Notes: a model not told the origin generated them from the sequence alone. A stretch of 36,622 nucleotides of DNA from Atopostipes suicloacalis DSM 15692 (GCF_900129085.1 NZ_FQUF01000024.1:1-36622), one strand, 5' to 3'. Numbered from the stretch's first letter, positions 15,783-23,318 are shown. Translations and numbers: made by a program.

Positions 15783-16419
15783 TTACAATTGTAGTTTTGA
15801 GATTATAGAAGCAACTTGTTCGGCATCACCAGGTTCAACATATTCTGTTTTGATATTTTCAATAATTTTTCGAGTCTCTTTTTCTATTATTGAAGAATCA
15901 TTAGTATATATTTCAGGATTTCCCCATCGTGTAGGAACAGTATATATATTAATAGTTCCGTCTCCGTTACTGCTATAAGTGACTATACCATCCACTAATC
16001 TACTTCCAGATAATTGGATCACATTTTCCGGATAATCTAAACTTCCTTCATCTAGAGCATTAATAGGAGTACCGGCTGAAATTTTTTTCCACATAAATCT
16101 CTTCAATCTCTGGATTAGGACTGAATTGCAGCCAGATACGAGCATACTCAATTTCCTCAGTAGAATATGTTTCTAAAAAATCTGTCTCTTTTAGAGATGG
16201 TTCAGTCCCTGTGCTTTCTTTTTCATCGATATCTATAGTATTTTCCTCTTCATTTACCTTTTCTTCATCAGACAAATCCTCGGTTGTTGTTTCATTTAAT
16301 TCTGTAAACTCTTCATCCGGTTGTACAGGCTGCTTAATACTTTCTTCTTTTTCACTGGTACATCCCGCTAATTGAAATCCTAGAAAACTCACTATAGCTA
16401 GTTTATAAAACTTATTCAT
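15783..16419 (-). pseudogene. Lipoprotein gene split by a one-base insertion in an A7 run
   Basis: The 5' part (from ATG 16419) encodes a lipoprotein signal ending FQLAG-C20, an acidic Glu/Thr-rich linker and a folded start (ETYSTEEIEYARIWLQF, NPEIEEIYVEK), then goes out of frame and stops at 16060. The 3' part continues the same protein in another frame: ISAGTPINALDEGSLDYPEN, VIQLSGSRLVDGIVTYSSNG and NIYTVPTRW. Removing one A from the A7 run at 16082-16088 joins them into about 212 residues. The intact family is a lipoprotein of Gram-positive cocci and bacilli of unknown function. Whether this is a true mutation, slippage-based switching or a sequencing error cannot be told here. Confidence 0.8.
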
Positions 16420-16614
16420 TTTTATATTCAACCTATCTTTCTATGTATAGAATTATACTGTATCGTAACATAAATTTTTCAGTTTCTAATTCTAAATTAT
16501 AATTAAATACATCCAAATACCGTACCCTAATTTCTGAATATTTCTTTCCTGTTTTATAAATGCTATAATTCAAATAACTTCATTATTCAAAGAGTTAAAA
16601 AACATTCATTTCTT

Positions 16615-16643
16615 TTGAAACGAAATGTTTAAATACCTATTAT
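16615..16643 (+). promoter_or_regulatory. Promoter of the permuted PstS-like gene
   Basis: TTGAAA (16615-16620), 17-bp spacer, TATTAT (16638-16643). The -35 box lies inside an imperfect inverted repeat (AAACATT ... AATGTTT, 16600-16630, with an inner TTTC/GAAA), which could be an operator. A second candidate -10 (TGC-TATAAT) lies further up at 16561-16569. Confidence 0.65.
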
Positions 16644-16685
16644 AAATTTATCCTTTAATTAAGCATTATCAGGAGGAGATGTCAT

Positions 16686-17588
16686 TTGAATAATAAAAAA
16701 CAAAAAGAGTTTTATAAACAATGGTGGTTTTGGGGAGCAATTCTTATTGCTGGATTTGCAGTGTATTTTATTCTTAATATAAACCAATTCACCTCTCAAA
16801 AATTTGAATCTAACCGGGAAATTCATTTATATACTCGGGAAATAGGTTCAGGAACACGTTCTGCTTTTACATCAGTCACTCATTTAACGGATGAGAATGA
16901 GGATGATATTCTGTCTCCTAAAGCGACCGTCCAAAATAGTACCAGTGCTACAATGCAAGCGGTCGAAAGTGATCCCCATGGAATCAGCTATATTTCACTC
17001 GGTTCATTAAATTCCTCTGTAAAAGCTGTTTCGGTTGATGGCGTTGAACCAACAATTGAGAATATACAGACAGGAGATTACGAACTTATTCGAAATTTCA
17101 ATGTCACTTATGGACAAGAATTAAGTGAAGTGGCAGAAGATTTTTGGCATTTCATGTTCTCGGCTCAAGCTCAAAAACTCGTGGTTAAAGACGGTTATGT
17201 ACCTGTTGATTCACATGCTCCCGAATATGAGCCTTCTGAGCTTTCTGGATCAATTAGTATTGTAGGTTCCACTTCTGTAGAACCCACTATCCAGCGATTC
17301 TCTGAAGCCTATAGAAAATTCAATCCCAATGTCACAATTGATATTACTGCCCCTGGCTCTGGTGCAGGTATTACTTCAGCTATTGATGGGAGTGCCGATA
17401 TTGGGATGTCTTCAAGAGAGCCCGATGATGACGAAGATGCTCAGCTCATTGAGACAGCTCCAATCGCTGTTGATGGAATTGTTGTCATTGTTAACAACAA
17501 TAATCCATTAGAAAATCTAGAGATTCAAGAAATTCAAGGTATCTATTTAGAATATCTTGATACGTGGAACGAAATTTTAGAAAATTAG
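16686..17588 (+). CDS. PstS-like phosphate-binding protein with circularly permuted lobes, membrane-anchored
   Basis: A 300-aa protein starting at TTG (16686) after AGGAGGAG. A single N-terminal membrane segment (about 13-31, WWFWGAILIAGFAVYFIL) is not followed by a lipobox Cys. Residues 43-174 match the C-terminal lobe of PstS: IHLYTREIGSGTRSAF, the VQNSTSATMQAVE region, GISYIS, VDGVEPTIENI and QKLVVKDGYVPVD. Residues 187-300 match the N-terminal lobe: GSISIVGSTSVEP, TAPGSGAGIT, ADIGMSSRE, IAVDGIVVIVNNNNP and IQGIYLEYLDTWNEI. So the lobes are in reverse order, with the break at the inter-lobe hinge. Phosphate-contacting motifs from both lobes are kept. No pstCAB or phoU is nearby, so it may act as a scavenger or sensor rather than a transporter subunit; this is inference. 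Confidence 0.75.
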   Translation: MNNKKQKEFYKQWWFWGAILIAGFAVYFILNINQFTSQKFESNREIHLYTREIGSGTRSAFTSVTHLTDENEDDILSPKATVQNSTSATMQAVESDPHGISYISLGSLNSSVKAVSVDGVEPTIENIQTGDYELIRNFNVTYGQELSEVAEDFWHFMFSAQAQKLVVKDGYVPVDSHAPEYEPSELSGSISIVGSTSVEPTIQRFSEAYRKFNPNVTIDITAPGSGAGITSAIDGSADIGMSSREPDDDEDAQLIETAPIAVDGIVVIVNNNNPLENLEIQEIQGIYLEYLDTWNEILEN

Positions 17589-17617
17589 TATTTGTTTTAT
17601 TAATTAATGGAATGTAA

Positions 17618-17645
17618 AAAGCCAACCCTATTACCGGTTGGCTTT
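17618..17645. terminator. Bidirectional terminator between the PstS-like and YtxH-like genes
   Basis: A perfect 10-bp stem (AAAGCCAACC with GGTTGGCTTT), 8-nt loop, T-rich on the plus side and A-rich before it, placed between convergent genes. Confidence 0.85.
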
Positions 17646-17656
17646 AGTATTATTTA

Positions 17657-18100
17657 TTACTTATTATCTTTCTTTTTTACATCGTCTGCTGCATCTTCTG
17701 CAGTTCCTTTTACATCTTTAGCTGCGTCTTCTGAAGTATCTTTTACATCATCCGCCGCATCTTTAACTGTAGATTTCATATCATCGGATGCTTTTTTAGC
17801 CTCATGTTTAACATCTTTTGCTTCTTCGCCTGCTTTTTCTGCTGATTCTTGCGCTGTTTCTTTTACGTCTCCAGCAGCATCTTGCATGGTTGATTTTACA
17901 TCTTGAGCCGCGTGTTTTGATGTATCAGCAATTTCGGCCCCTTTTTCAACTGCTGTATCTGCATAATCCATTCCTTGTTCTTTGAAGTCATCTAATTTGT
18001 CACTGATGTCTTTTCTTGTTTCTTTTCCGCTTTTTGGAGCAAATAAGTAACCAACTCCTAAACCTACTAGCATACCTTTTACAAATGATGAGAATTTCAT
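17657..18100 (-). CDS. YtxH-domain protein with LEA-like Lys/Asp/Ala repeats
   Basis: 147 aa. A short hydrophobic N-terminus (FVKGMLVGLGVGYLFAPKSG) with the APKSGKETR box is the YtxH motif. From about residue 45 to the end the protein consists of degenerate 11-residue repeats rich in Lys, Asp and Ala (AAQDVKSTMQDAAGDVKETA, KDAADDVKDTSEDAAKDVKG), which suit amphipathic, LEA-like helices. Such proteins are general stress-associated in Bacillales and Lactobacillales. The start at 18100 is preferred because AGAGGAG ends 8 nt upstream; an in-frame GTG at 18109 overlaps that site. Monocistronic. Confidence 0.8.
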   Translation of the reverse strand: MKFSSFVKGMLVGLGVGYLFAPKSGKETRKDISDKLDDFKEQGMDYADTAVEKGAEIADTSKHAAQDVKSTMQDAAGDVKETAQESAEKAGEEAKDVKHEAKKASDDMKSTVKDAADDVKDTSEDAAKDVKGTAEDAADDVKKKDNK

Positions 18101-18260
18101 CCAGCTCACTCCTCTATTTATTTGTTTTTTATATTATACATATAGTATAAGTAAAAGAGATTTCAGAGTACAAACTTAACACTTGAAAAATTGATTTTTC
18201 TTTAAATTCTAATATTTTTCATTCATTAAATCCTTTTTAATGACTAAGAATATGATTTTT

Positions 18261-19004
18261 TTAAAAAATTAGATTATAACTTACCATAATAAGCAGTGAA
18301 CTAAGTAATGTTCCCAATAAATAATATTCTGCAAACTGTGGATCTTCAGAAATTTTATTATATCTAGCCACTGACTTTGCAGTAAGCACAAAACCAATCG
18401 CTGTGAGCTGACCTGCATAGAGCATCAAAAGAATAATCAGGCGTTCAAAAATACCTATCAAAGCTCCAGCATTTGTAATTCCTTCATCCTCTTCTTTTTT
18501 ATGTATCGGCTCAAAATGATCTAAAATAATCCGAATACTGATACTAGAAGGTTTATAAATTACTAACAACACTAGAATCCAAGATAAAATCAATTCTGAA
18601 TTCAATTGAAGTTGCAGAATAATATTTTGTAAACGATAGAAATAGTGTACGTCGATTTGATGAAGCATTAAGAAACTTCCACCAAGTAAGATAATTATAA
18701 GGTGTAATAATTGATCGAATAAATAGATAGAAATTAATTTTCCATAAGATAATACATGCGTTGCTTTATAGTGATATTTTACAAAATCAATTAGCCAATG
18801 CGTAAAAGAAATAACTAGGACTATTATAAATAGCCAGCCATTAATAATGGGTAAAATAGAGATCAATAAGGACAAGGTATAAATCAAACTATGCATAAGA
18901 ACAGTTTTTTGGTTTTGATTTTGTACAGAGTTATCGGACTGAAAATAATAATCTCCTAGGAAATGACCAATAAACAATAGAAGAAAAATTTCTTTATACA
19001 TCAT
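18261..19004 (-). CDS. DUF3307 integral membrane protein, partner of SatD
   Basis: A 247-aa polytopic membrane protein with about 6-7 hydrophobic segments. The N-terminus FIGHFLGDYYFQSD (a His and two Asp in the first helix) and SFTHWLIDFVKYH (a second His/Asp motif) are the conserved features of DUF3307 proteins and could form a metal or catalytic site in the membrane. It overlaps satD by 4 bp (ATGA), so the two are translated together. Function is not established. The frequent pairing with SatD suggests that SatD regulates it or that they form one sensor/effector unit (inference). Confidence 0.8.
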   Translation of the reverse strand: MMYKEIFLLLFIGHFLGDYYFQSDNSVQNQNQKTVLMHSLIYTLSLLISILPIINGWLFIIVLVISFTHWLIDFVKYHYKATHVLSYGKLISIYLFDQLLHLIIILLGGSFLMLHQIDVHYFYRLQNIILQLQLNSELILSWILVLLVIYKPSSISIRIILDHFEPIHKKEEDEGITNAGALIGIFERLIILLMLYAGQLTAIGFVLTAKSVARYNKISEDPQFAEYYLLGTLLSSLLIMVSYNLIF

Positions 19005-19672
19005 TCCCTTTCACCATCCATTTCATTTATATAAGTTTGTAGGTCTTCCATCGATGATTTAAAAGCGAAAAAATCTGTACTCTTTAGAGCTTTACTAACA
19101 CTCGATTGACCAATATCTAGTACATGAGCAGTTTTATATTGATTTTCATGATTATTTAGATAAGTTTTGATTATTTCTGTCTGTCGGTTAGACCATTTTG
19201 ATTTAATCGCGGTATTTAATGCAAAAATAGCATTAATCAGTTCAACTTCCTTACGCTCCCTTTGATCCGATAAATATATATTTGTTTTACGAGTGGCATA
19301 CTGCTGCTCACTCTTTTCAATAATTTCAATGGCTTGTCGTGCATGATGATAGGCTGGACCATCATTTAATTGAGAGTTTAAGGGATCAATAGCCGTTGTA
19401 ATTTCTCCAATCCCAATACCAAAACGGAATTCAACCGGAAATAGTTCAAGTTCTACATCAAAAATTATTTGCATAAAAGGAGATGACATCTTTAATAAAC
19501 CTTGAAAACTATCTCCCATTGAAATAGAGCATTTGGATACCCATTCTTCTTGGTACTTTTTATTTATGGTTTCTAATACGTCTAATAATTTCCTTTGTAC
19601 TTCTTCTCGATTTTCTAATAAGCGTGAATCATAGATATCTCCAATTACTGCAATATATTCTTGTTTAGTCAT
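19001..19672 (-). CDS. satD: SatD-family protein: cyclase-like core plus C-terminal helix-turn-helix
   Basis: A 223-aa cytoplasmic protein. SatD was named from a Streptococcus mutans acid-tolerance locus; its biochemical role is unknown. The sequence has IAVIGDIYDSR (D12), SISMGDSFQGLL (D54), FRFGIGIGEITT (83-93) and DGPAYHHARQAIE (104-116). The order and spacing recall the two metal-binding Asp, the RxGIxxG strand and the NxAxR helix of class III nucleotidyl cyclases. Residues about 160-200 form a helix-turn-helix (HVLDIGQSSVSKALKSTDFF). The start at 19672 has GAGG 8 nt upstream; an in-frame GTG at 19681 overlaps this site. The promoter carries a large palindrome, fitting autoregulation. Confidence 0.75.
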   Translation of the reverse strand: MTKQEYIAVIGDIYDSRLLENREEVQRKLLDVLETINKKYQEEWVSKCSISMGDSFQGLLKMSSPFMQIIFDVELELFPVEFRFGIGIGEITTAIDPLNSQLNDGPAYHHARQAIEIIEKSEQQYATRKTNIYLSDQRERKEVELINAIFALNTAIKSKWSNRQTEIIKTYLNNHENQYKTAHVLDIGQSSVSKALKSTDFFAFKSSMEDLQTYINEMDGERE

Positions 19673-19690
19673 TTTGATCACCTCTACGTT

Positions 19691-19719
19691 ATTATATGAT
19701 ATCCAATATTATGAATCAA
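19691..19719 (-). promoter_or_regulatory. Promoter of the satD-DUF3307 operon
   Basis: Minus strand: TTGATT (19714-19719), 17-bp spacer, TATAAT (19691-19696). The start would fall near 19684, almost at the ribosome site, giving a very short leader of about 12 nt. Confidence 0.75.
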
Positions 19720-19738
19720 GTAAATTGATTCATAATAT
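19706..19738. promoter_or_regulatory. Palindromic operator overlapping the satD -35 box
   Basis: Perfect 14-bp arms (ATATTATGAATCAA and TTGATTCATAATAT) separated by 5 bp. The arm proximal to satD contains the -35 hexamer, so a bound protein would block RNA polymerase. GATTC-containing sequences recur just beyond it (19741-19780). SatD itself carries a helix-turn-helix and is the nearest candidate to bind here. Confidence 0.75.
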
Positions 19739-19780
19739 AAGGAATCTATATAGATGATTCGTATTTTAAGGAATCATAAA

Positions 19781-21373
19781 TCACGCCTCTTCCTCAAGCA
19801 TCGTCTTCTTCTTTATTAATTTTTTAAATTCTTCCTCAAGTACATTCTTTTCGTCTTCTGTAAGCATTGAATCTCCTAGCTTACTTAACACTGTAGTGAT
19901 AGCCAGTTCTATTTTTGTTAATTGTTCAGCTACTAGATCTCGTTCTTTTTGATGATCCCAGTTATGATATTCTTCGTAATCACCTTCGAAAAATATTAAT
20001 TGGTTTTCTTCAAAAATTAAAAGCTGAGTTGCAATATTAGATATGAACTGACGATCATGCGAGACAAATAAAATCGTTCCTTCATATTCCTTGAGTAATT
20101 CCTCTAAAGCATCAAGAGCATAAATATCTAAAAAATTTGTAGGTTCATCCAAGATTAAAGTATTACAATCACTTACGAAAATTTTAGCTAGCGAAGCCTT
20201 AACTTTTTCTCCGCCACTTAATACGTTAACCTTTTTATATACATCTTCATTAGGAAAGCCTAATCGAGCAAGTACAGTCCGAATAAGTGTTTCATTTTGT
20301 TTAGAGCTTTCTTTTACATTTTCAAGAATTGTTTTTGTGGAATCCAATACATCCATATCTTGAGCAAAATAACCAATTTTAACTGCAGGAGAAAGGTATA
20401 GATTCTTGTCTGATTTTTCAATGATCTTTTTTAAAAATGTTGTTTTCCCACTACCATTCGGTCCAATAATGCCTACTTTATCTCCACCTTTTACAAAAAA
20501 TGTTGCAGGCTGCCAAAGTTTTTTGTTTTCAACTTGTCCAACTACTTTTTCAGCACGTAAGATTATTTTATTTTTAAAAGCTTGTACATTAGGTAGAGTC
20601 ATTTTGAGTGACATTTCTTCTTTAGGTCTTTCAACTTCTTCAAGTTTTTCTAAGCGTGTTTGCAGAGCTTTCCGGTTTTGATGTAATCCTTTTTGTAATT
20701 TTGCAAAATAAGGCTTTGCACCTTTTATACGTGCCTCAGAGGAAGATAAATTCTTAGGCGCTTTAGTGGCTCTTTCAGCTTGTCTATCTTTTTGTATAAT
20801 CGCTTCTTCTAACTGTTGCTCTTTTTGCTTAAACTTTTCATATTCTTTTTGTTGGTACTTCTTTTCATTTTCTTTTTGTTCAAGATAATTTGAGTAATTA
20901 CCCGGATATTCTGTAATTTGTCCCTCTTCTAATTCCCAAATGGTCTCACAAACATTATCTAATAGTGTTCGATCATGAGATATCAAAAGAAGCATCCCTT
21001 GAAAATCCTGAAGCTTCTTCTCTACCCATTCGACATGTGAGGTATCTAAATTTGTCGTCGGTTCATCCGCTAACAAAATATTGGGCGATTGAGTCAAAAT
21101 ACGAACAAAATAGTCTTGAGAAACTTCACCACCACTTTTATAAGTATTGGTTTGTTTCAACTGTGGAAGCATACCTATTGTTCCACTAACTGAAAAACGA
21201 CTAATATCTGTCTCTACTTCACCTAGCAAAGCTTTAAATAACGTAGTTTTTCCACTTCCATTCTTTCCAATTAACCCAATTTTTTGATTACTATCTACTC
21301 TTAAATCTTTTAAGTCAAGCAAATCTCTAATACCAATAGAAACTTTAAGATGTTGAATATTAATAGCATTCAT
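19781..21373 (-). CDS. ABC-F ribosome protection protein, Vga-like
   Basis: A 530-aa soluble protein with two ABC domains and no membrane segment. Domain 1 has Walker A GKNGSGKTT, a shortened region with YKSGGEVSQ as signature and LLADEPTTNLD. The inter-domain linker contains RATKAPKNLSSSEARIKGAK, followed by PYFAKLQK. Domain 2 has GPNGSGKTT, LSGGEKVKASLAKIF and LILDEPTNFLD. About 35 residues of coiled C-terminal extension follow. The linker and the KSGGEV form are those of Vga/VgaL proteins, which displace lincosamides, streptogramin A and pleuromutilins from the ribosome. The start has GGAGG 7 nt upstream. It has its own attenuator leader. Substrate range is inferred from family membership only. 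Confidence 0.85.
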   Translation of the reverse strand: MNAINIQHLKVSIGIRDLLDLKDLRVDSNQKIGLIGKNGSGKTTLFKALLGEVETDISRFSVSGTIGMLPQLKQTNTYKSGGEVSQDYFVRILTQSPNILLADEPTTNLDTSHVEWVEKKLQDFQGMLLLISHDRTLLDNVCETIWELEEGQITEYPGNYSNYLEQKENEKKYQQKEYEKFKQKEQQLEEAIIQKDRQAERATKAPKNLSSSEARIKGAKPYFAKLQKGLHQNRKALQTRLEKLEEVERPKEEMSLKMTLPNVQAFKNKIILRAEKVVGQVENKKLWQPATFFVKGGDKVGIIGPNGSGKTTFLKKIIEKSDKNLYLSPAVKIGYFAQDMDVLDSTKTILENVKESSKQNETLIRTVLARLGFPNEDVYKKVNVLSGGEKVKASLAKIFVSDCNTLILDEPTNFLDIYALDALEELLKEYEGTILFVSHDRQFISNIATQLLIFEENQLIFFEGDYEEYHNWDHQKERDLVAEQLTKIELAITTVLSKLGDSMLTEDEKNVLEEEFKKLIKKKTMLEEEA

Positions 21374-21408
21374 TGCATTTCCTCCTAAAAATCGGAAGCA
21401 TAAAAATA

Positions 21409-21433
21409 GCCCCCGTACACATAAAATGGGAGC
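21409..21433 (-). terminator. Attenuator terminator in the leader of the Vga-like gene
   Basis: A hairpin GCTCCC/GGGGGC (one U-G pair), 13-nt loop, followed on the minus strand by TATTTTTATG; 36 bp before the gene. Confidence 0.7.
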
Positions 21434-21501
21434 ATATAAAGTATTGGCAATTAAAATAGTTCTATATAAATAAAAATACAGACTAAGCCCCTACTCCCAT
21501 T
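21425..21501 (-). promoter_or_regulatory. Antiterminator pairing in the Vga-like leader
   Basis: AATGGGAG near the 3' end of the leader ORF (21494-21501) is exactly complementary to CTCCCATT (21425-21432), the 5' arm and loop start of the terminator. The two pairings are mutually exclusive. A ribosome finishing the leader ORF would cover the first segment and let the terminator form; a drug-stalled ribosome further upstream would leave it free. Confidence 0.6.
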
Positions 21502-21539
21502 ATTCCAATTCGACAAATAGACGTATTAAAATAAGACAT
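21483..21539 (-). CDS. Candidate leader peptide of the Vga-like gene (18 aa)
   Basis: An 18-codon ORF, MSYFNTSICRIGIMGVGA, whose last codons lie in the antiterminator segment. The ribosome site is weak (GGAAAT 6-7 nt upstream). A second candidate is a 3-codon ORF, ATG-CGC-AAC-stop, at 21592-21603, with AGAGGG about 13 nt before it. Either could be the drug-sensing ORF of this leader; only position and RNA pairing support the call. Confidence 0.4.
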   Translation of the reverse strand: MSYFNTSICRIGIMGVGA

Positions 21540-21642
21540 ACGATTTCCGTAGTCAAAATATTTATCTCATCTATTTCTTGGAAAAACAGGTTTAGTTGCG
21601 CATCGTTTTAATTTTGCCCTCTTTTCTATATTTATTTAATCT

Positions 21643-21671
21643 AAATTACCACGTGAAAACGTTTTTGTCAA
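21643..21671 (-). promoter_or_regulatory. Promoter of the Vga-like gene
   Basis: Minus strand: TTGACA (21666-21671), 17-bp spacer, TAATTT (21643-21648). It gives a leader of roughly 260 nt before the coding region, long enough for the attenuator described. Confidence 0.7.
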
Positions 21672-21701
21672 ACTTAAAAAAATATATAGTGGATAGCATA
21701 A

Positions 21702-21731
21702 AGCCCATTTCTCTATTAAAACAAACGGGCT
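21702..21731 (-). terminator. Weak terminator after the Msr-like gene
   Basis: A 9-bp stem (AGCCCGTTT with AAATGGGCT on the minus strand, one G-U) with a 12-nt loop; the T-run is poor. Confidence 0.5.
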
Positions 21732-21753
21732 CTGATAAATATCTAAACTTATA

Positions 21754-23226
21754 TTAATATTCTATTAACTTTAATTTCCGACTTTCTATACGCCAGATTT
21801 GATCCGCAACATTTTCCACAAAGTATTTATCATGCGATGTAAATAGAATAGTTCCCCTATAGCTTTTCATCAATACTTCCAAAGCTTCAATTGTCTGCAC
21901 ATCAATAAAATTCGTCGGTTCATCTAATATTAAAACATTACTGGGATCTGTAAATAATTTTGCAATAGCTAATCTTGTAGCTTCTCCTCCACTTAAATCA
22001 GAAACAATTTTCTTAACAATTTCGACTTGCTCAAAACCAAGATTATTTAATATACTTCGAATAATAGGCTCTTTCATGTGAGAGTCCTGTTTCAAAAATT
22101 CCAATATCGTTTTATCTTCAGTTAATTGGTAAGCCATCTGTTTATAAACAGAAAAGACAATTTTATTTGATAGAGTAATTCCTTCACTATTTGTAATAAT
22201 ATGATTTAATAAAGTAGATTTTCCAGATCCATTGGGTCCCACAATGGCAATTCGTTTCCCTATCGGCAATTGAAAATTTGCCTCATCAAATAGATATTTT
22301 TTTCCTTTTTGAATCGAAATTTTTTGACCCATAATTGGAAAATCATTATGCATCTCCAAATTTTCCGGTTCAGGGAATTGAATCAAATGGTCTGTTTCCA
22401 CTTTTCCTACAGTTTCTAATTGCTCAACTCGTTTCTCAATAGCTTTAGCAGATCTATGAGCAGCTTTTTGAACAGTATCTTTTTGTTTTGAAGAAGATAA
22501 GCGATCTGGTTTTACGAATCTATTTTTCTGTTTTTCACTTACATTTGATAATTTTTCTGCACGTGCTTGTTTTTCTTTTGCTGCTTGTTCTAAACGACTC
22601 TTTTCCTTTATAAATTTCTCATAAGCATTCTGTTGTTCAATCAATTCTTGTTGTTTTAATTCTTGGTATATAGAATAGTTTCCTGGATATACCGTAATTT
22701 TCCCATTATCCACCTCCCAAATAATATCAACAATTTCATCTAGAAAATAACGATTATGACTTACAACAAGTAAAGTTCCATAATAATATTTCAATTCATC
22801 AATTAAAAATTGTATTCCTTCAATGTCTAAATGTGTAGTAGGCTCATCCATTAATAAACCTAAATTATAAGTTGAAAAATATTCAGCAAGCCGTAAACGT
22901 GTCTTTTCACCACCACTCAAATGTGCGACTTCATGACTCGGAACATCTAAACGAGATAAATGTTCCGGGTCAATTTTTGTATAATCCGGATTAATATTTT
23001 CTTTAATTTGTTCATAATACTCAAATTCAATTAAGCGATGGATATTTCCGATATCCGGTTTCATTTTTTTAGCGATTAAGTTAAGAAGCGTTGATTTCCC
23101 TTCTCCGTTTCCTCCAACAATACCTATTTTTTCATTTTCATAAACTTTTAAATTTTCAATTGTTAATACATTTTTACTCATAAAACTTTTCTCCACATGA
23201 TTTAGTTCAAGGACAAGATTTTCCAT
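21754..23226 (-). CDS. ABC-F ribosome protection protein, Msr-like
   Basis: 490 aa, two ABC domains, no membrane segment. Domain 1: Walker A GGNGEGKST, signature LSGGEKTRLRLAE, LLMDEPTTHLDIEGIQFLID and SHNRYFLDEIVDIIWEV, all strongly reminiscent of Msr(A)/Msr(D). The linker is a long charged helical region. Domain 2: GPNGSGKST, LSGGEATRLAIAKLF and LILDEPTNFID, ending after VADQIWRIESRK without the extension seen in Vga-like proteins. Msr proteins rescue ribosomes from macrolides, ketolides and streptogramin B. The leader peptide upstream, with a macrolide-stalling motif, independently supports a macrolide-responsive role. GGAG lies 10 nt before the ATG, at the edge of a 14-bp hairpin. Confidence 0.85.
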   Translation of the reverse strand: MENLVLELNHVEKSFMSKNVLTIENLKVYENEKIGIVGGNGEGKSTLLNLIAKKMKPDIGNIHRLIEFEYYEQIKENINPDYTKIDPEHLSRLDVPSHEVAHLSGGEKTRLRLAEYFSTYNLGLLMDEPTTHLDIEGIQFLIDELKYYYGTLLVVSHNRYFLDEIVDIIWEVDNGKITVYPGNYSIYQELKQQELIEQQNAYEKFIKEKSRLEQAAKEKQARAEKLSNVSEKQKNRFVKPDRLSSSKQKDTVQKAAHRSAKAIEKRVEQLETVGKVETDHLIQFPEPENLEMHNDFPIMGQKISIQKGKKYLFDEANFQLPIGKRIAIVGPNGSGKSTLLNHIITNSEGITLSNKIVFSVYKQMAYQLTEDKTILEFLKQDSHMKEPIIRSILNNLGFEQVEIVKKIVSDLSGGEATRLAIAKLFTDPSNVLILDEPTNFIDVQTIEALEVLMKSYRGTILFTSHDKYFVENVADQIWRIESRKLKLIEY

Positions 23227-23239
23227 TTTTTAATCACTC

Positions 23240-23291
23240 CTGCATTTTTTATTCCTTCATAACCATCTAATTTAGGCAATAAAAAATGCAG
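23240..23291 (-). promoter_or_regulatory. Hairpin at the ribosome binding site of the Msr-like gene
   Basis: A perfect 14-bp stem (CTGCATTTTTTATT with AATAAAAAATGCAG) closes around 24 nt and ends in the first bases of the gene's AGGAG site, so it can limit translation start. Its 5' arm is the T-run and 3' end of the upstream terminator, so the two structures compete. Confidence 0.7.
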
Positions 23292-23318
23292 ATCAAAGTA
23301 TTATCGGCTTTAAGCTGC
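23288..23318 (-). terminator. Attenuator terminator in the Msr-like leader
   Basis: A stem of GCAG/CTGC and AAAG/CTTT with a small internal loop, followed on the minus strand by ATTTTTTATT. It lies between the MRLR leader ORF and the gene. GGCAATAA...GCAG (23460-23474), just after the leader stop, is complementary to the CTGC and TTATTGCC segments and could act as antiterminator. Confidence 0.6.

Noticed and set aside
18223-18243. AT-rich hairpin TCATTAA/TTAATGA after the DUF3307 gene as a terminator
   Set aside because: Stem has no G-C rich core and could arise by chance in this AT-rich region.
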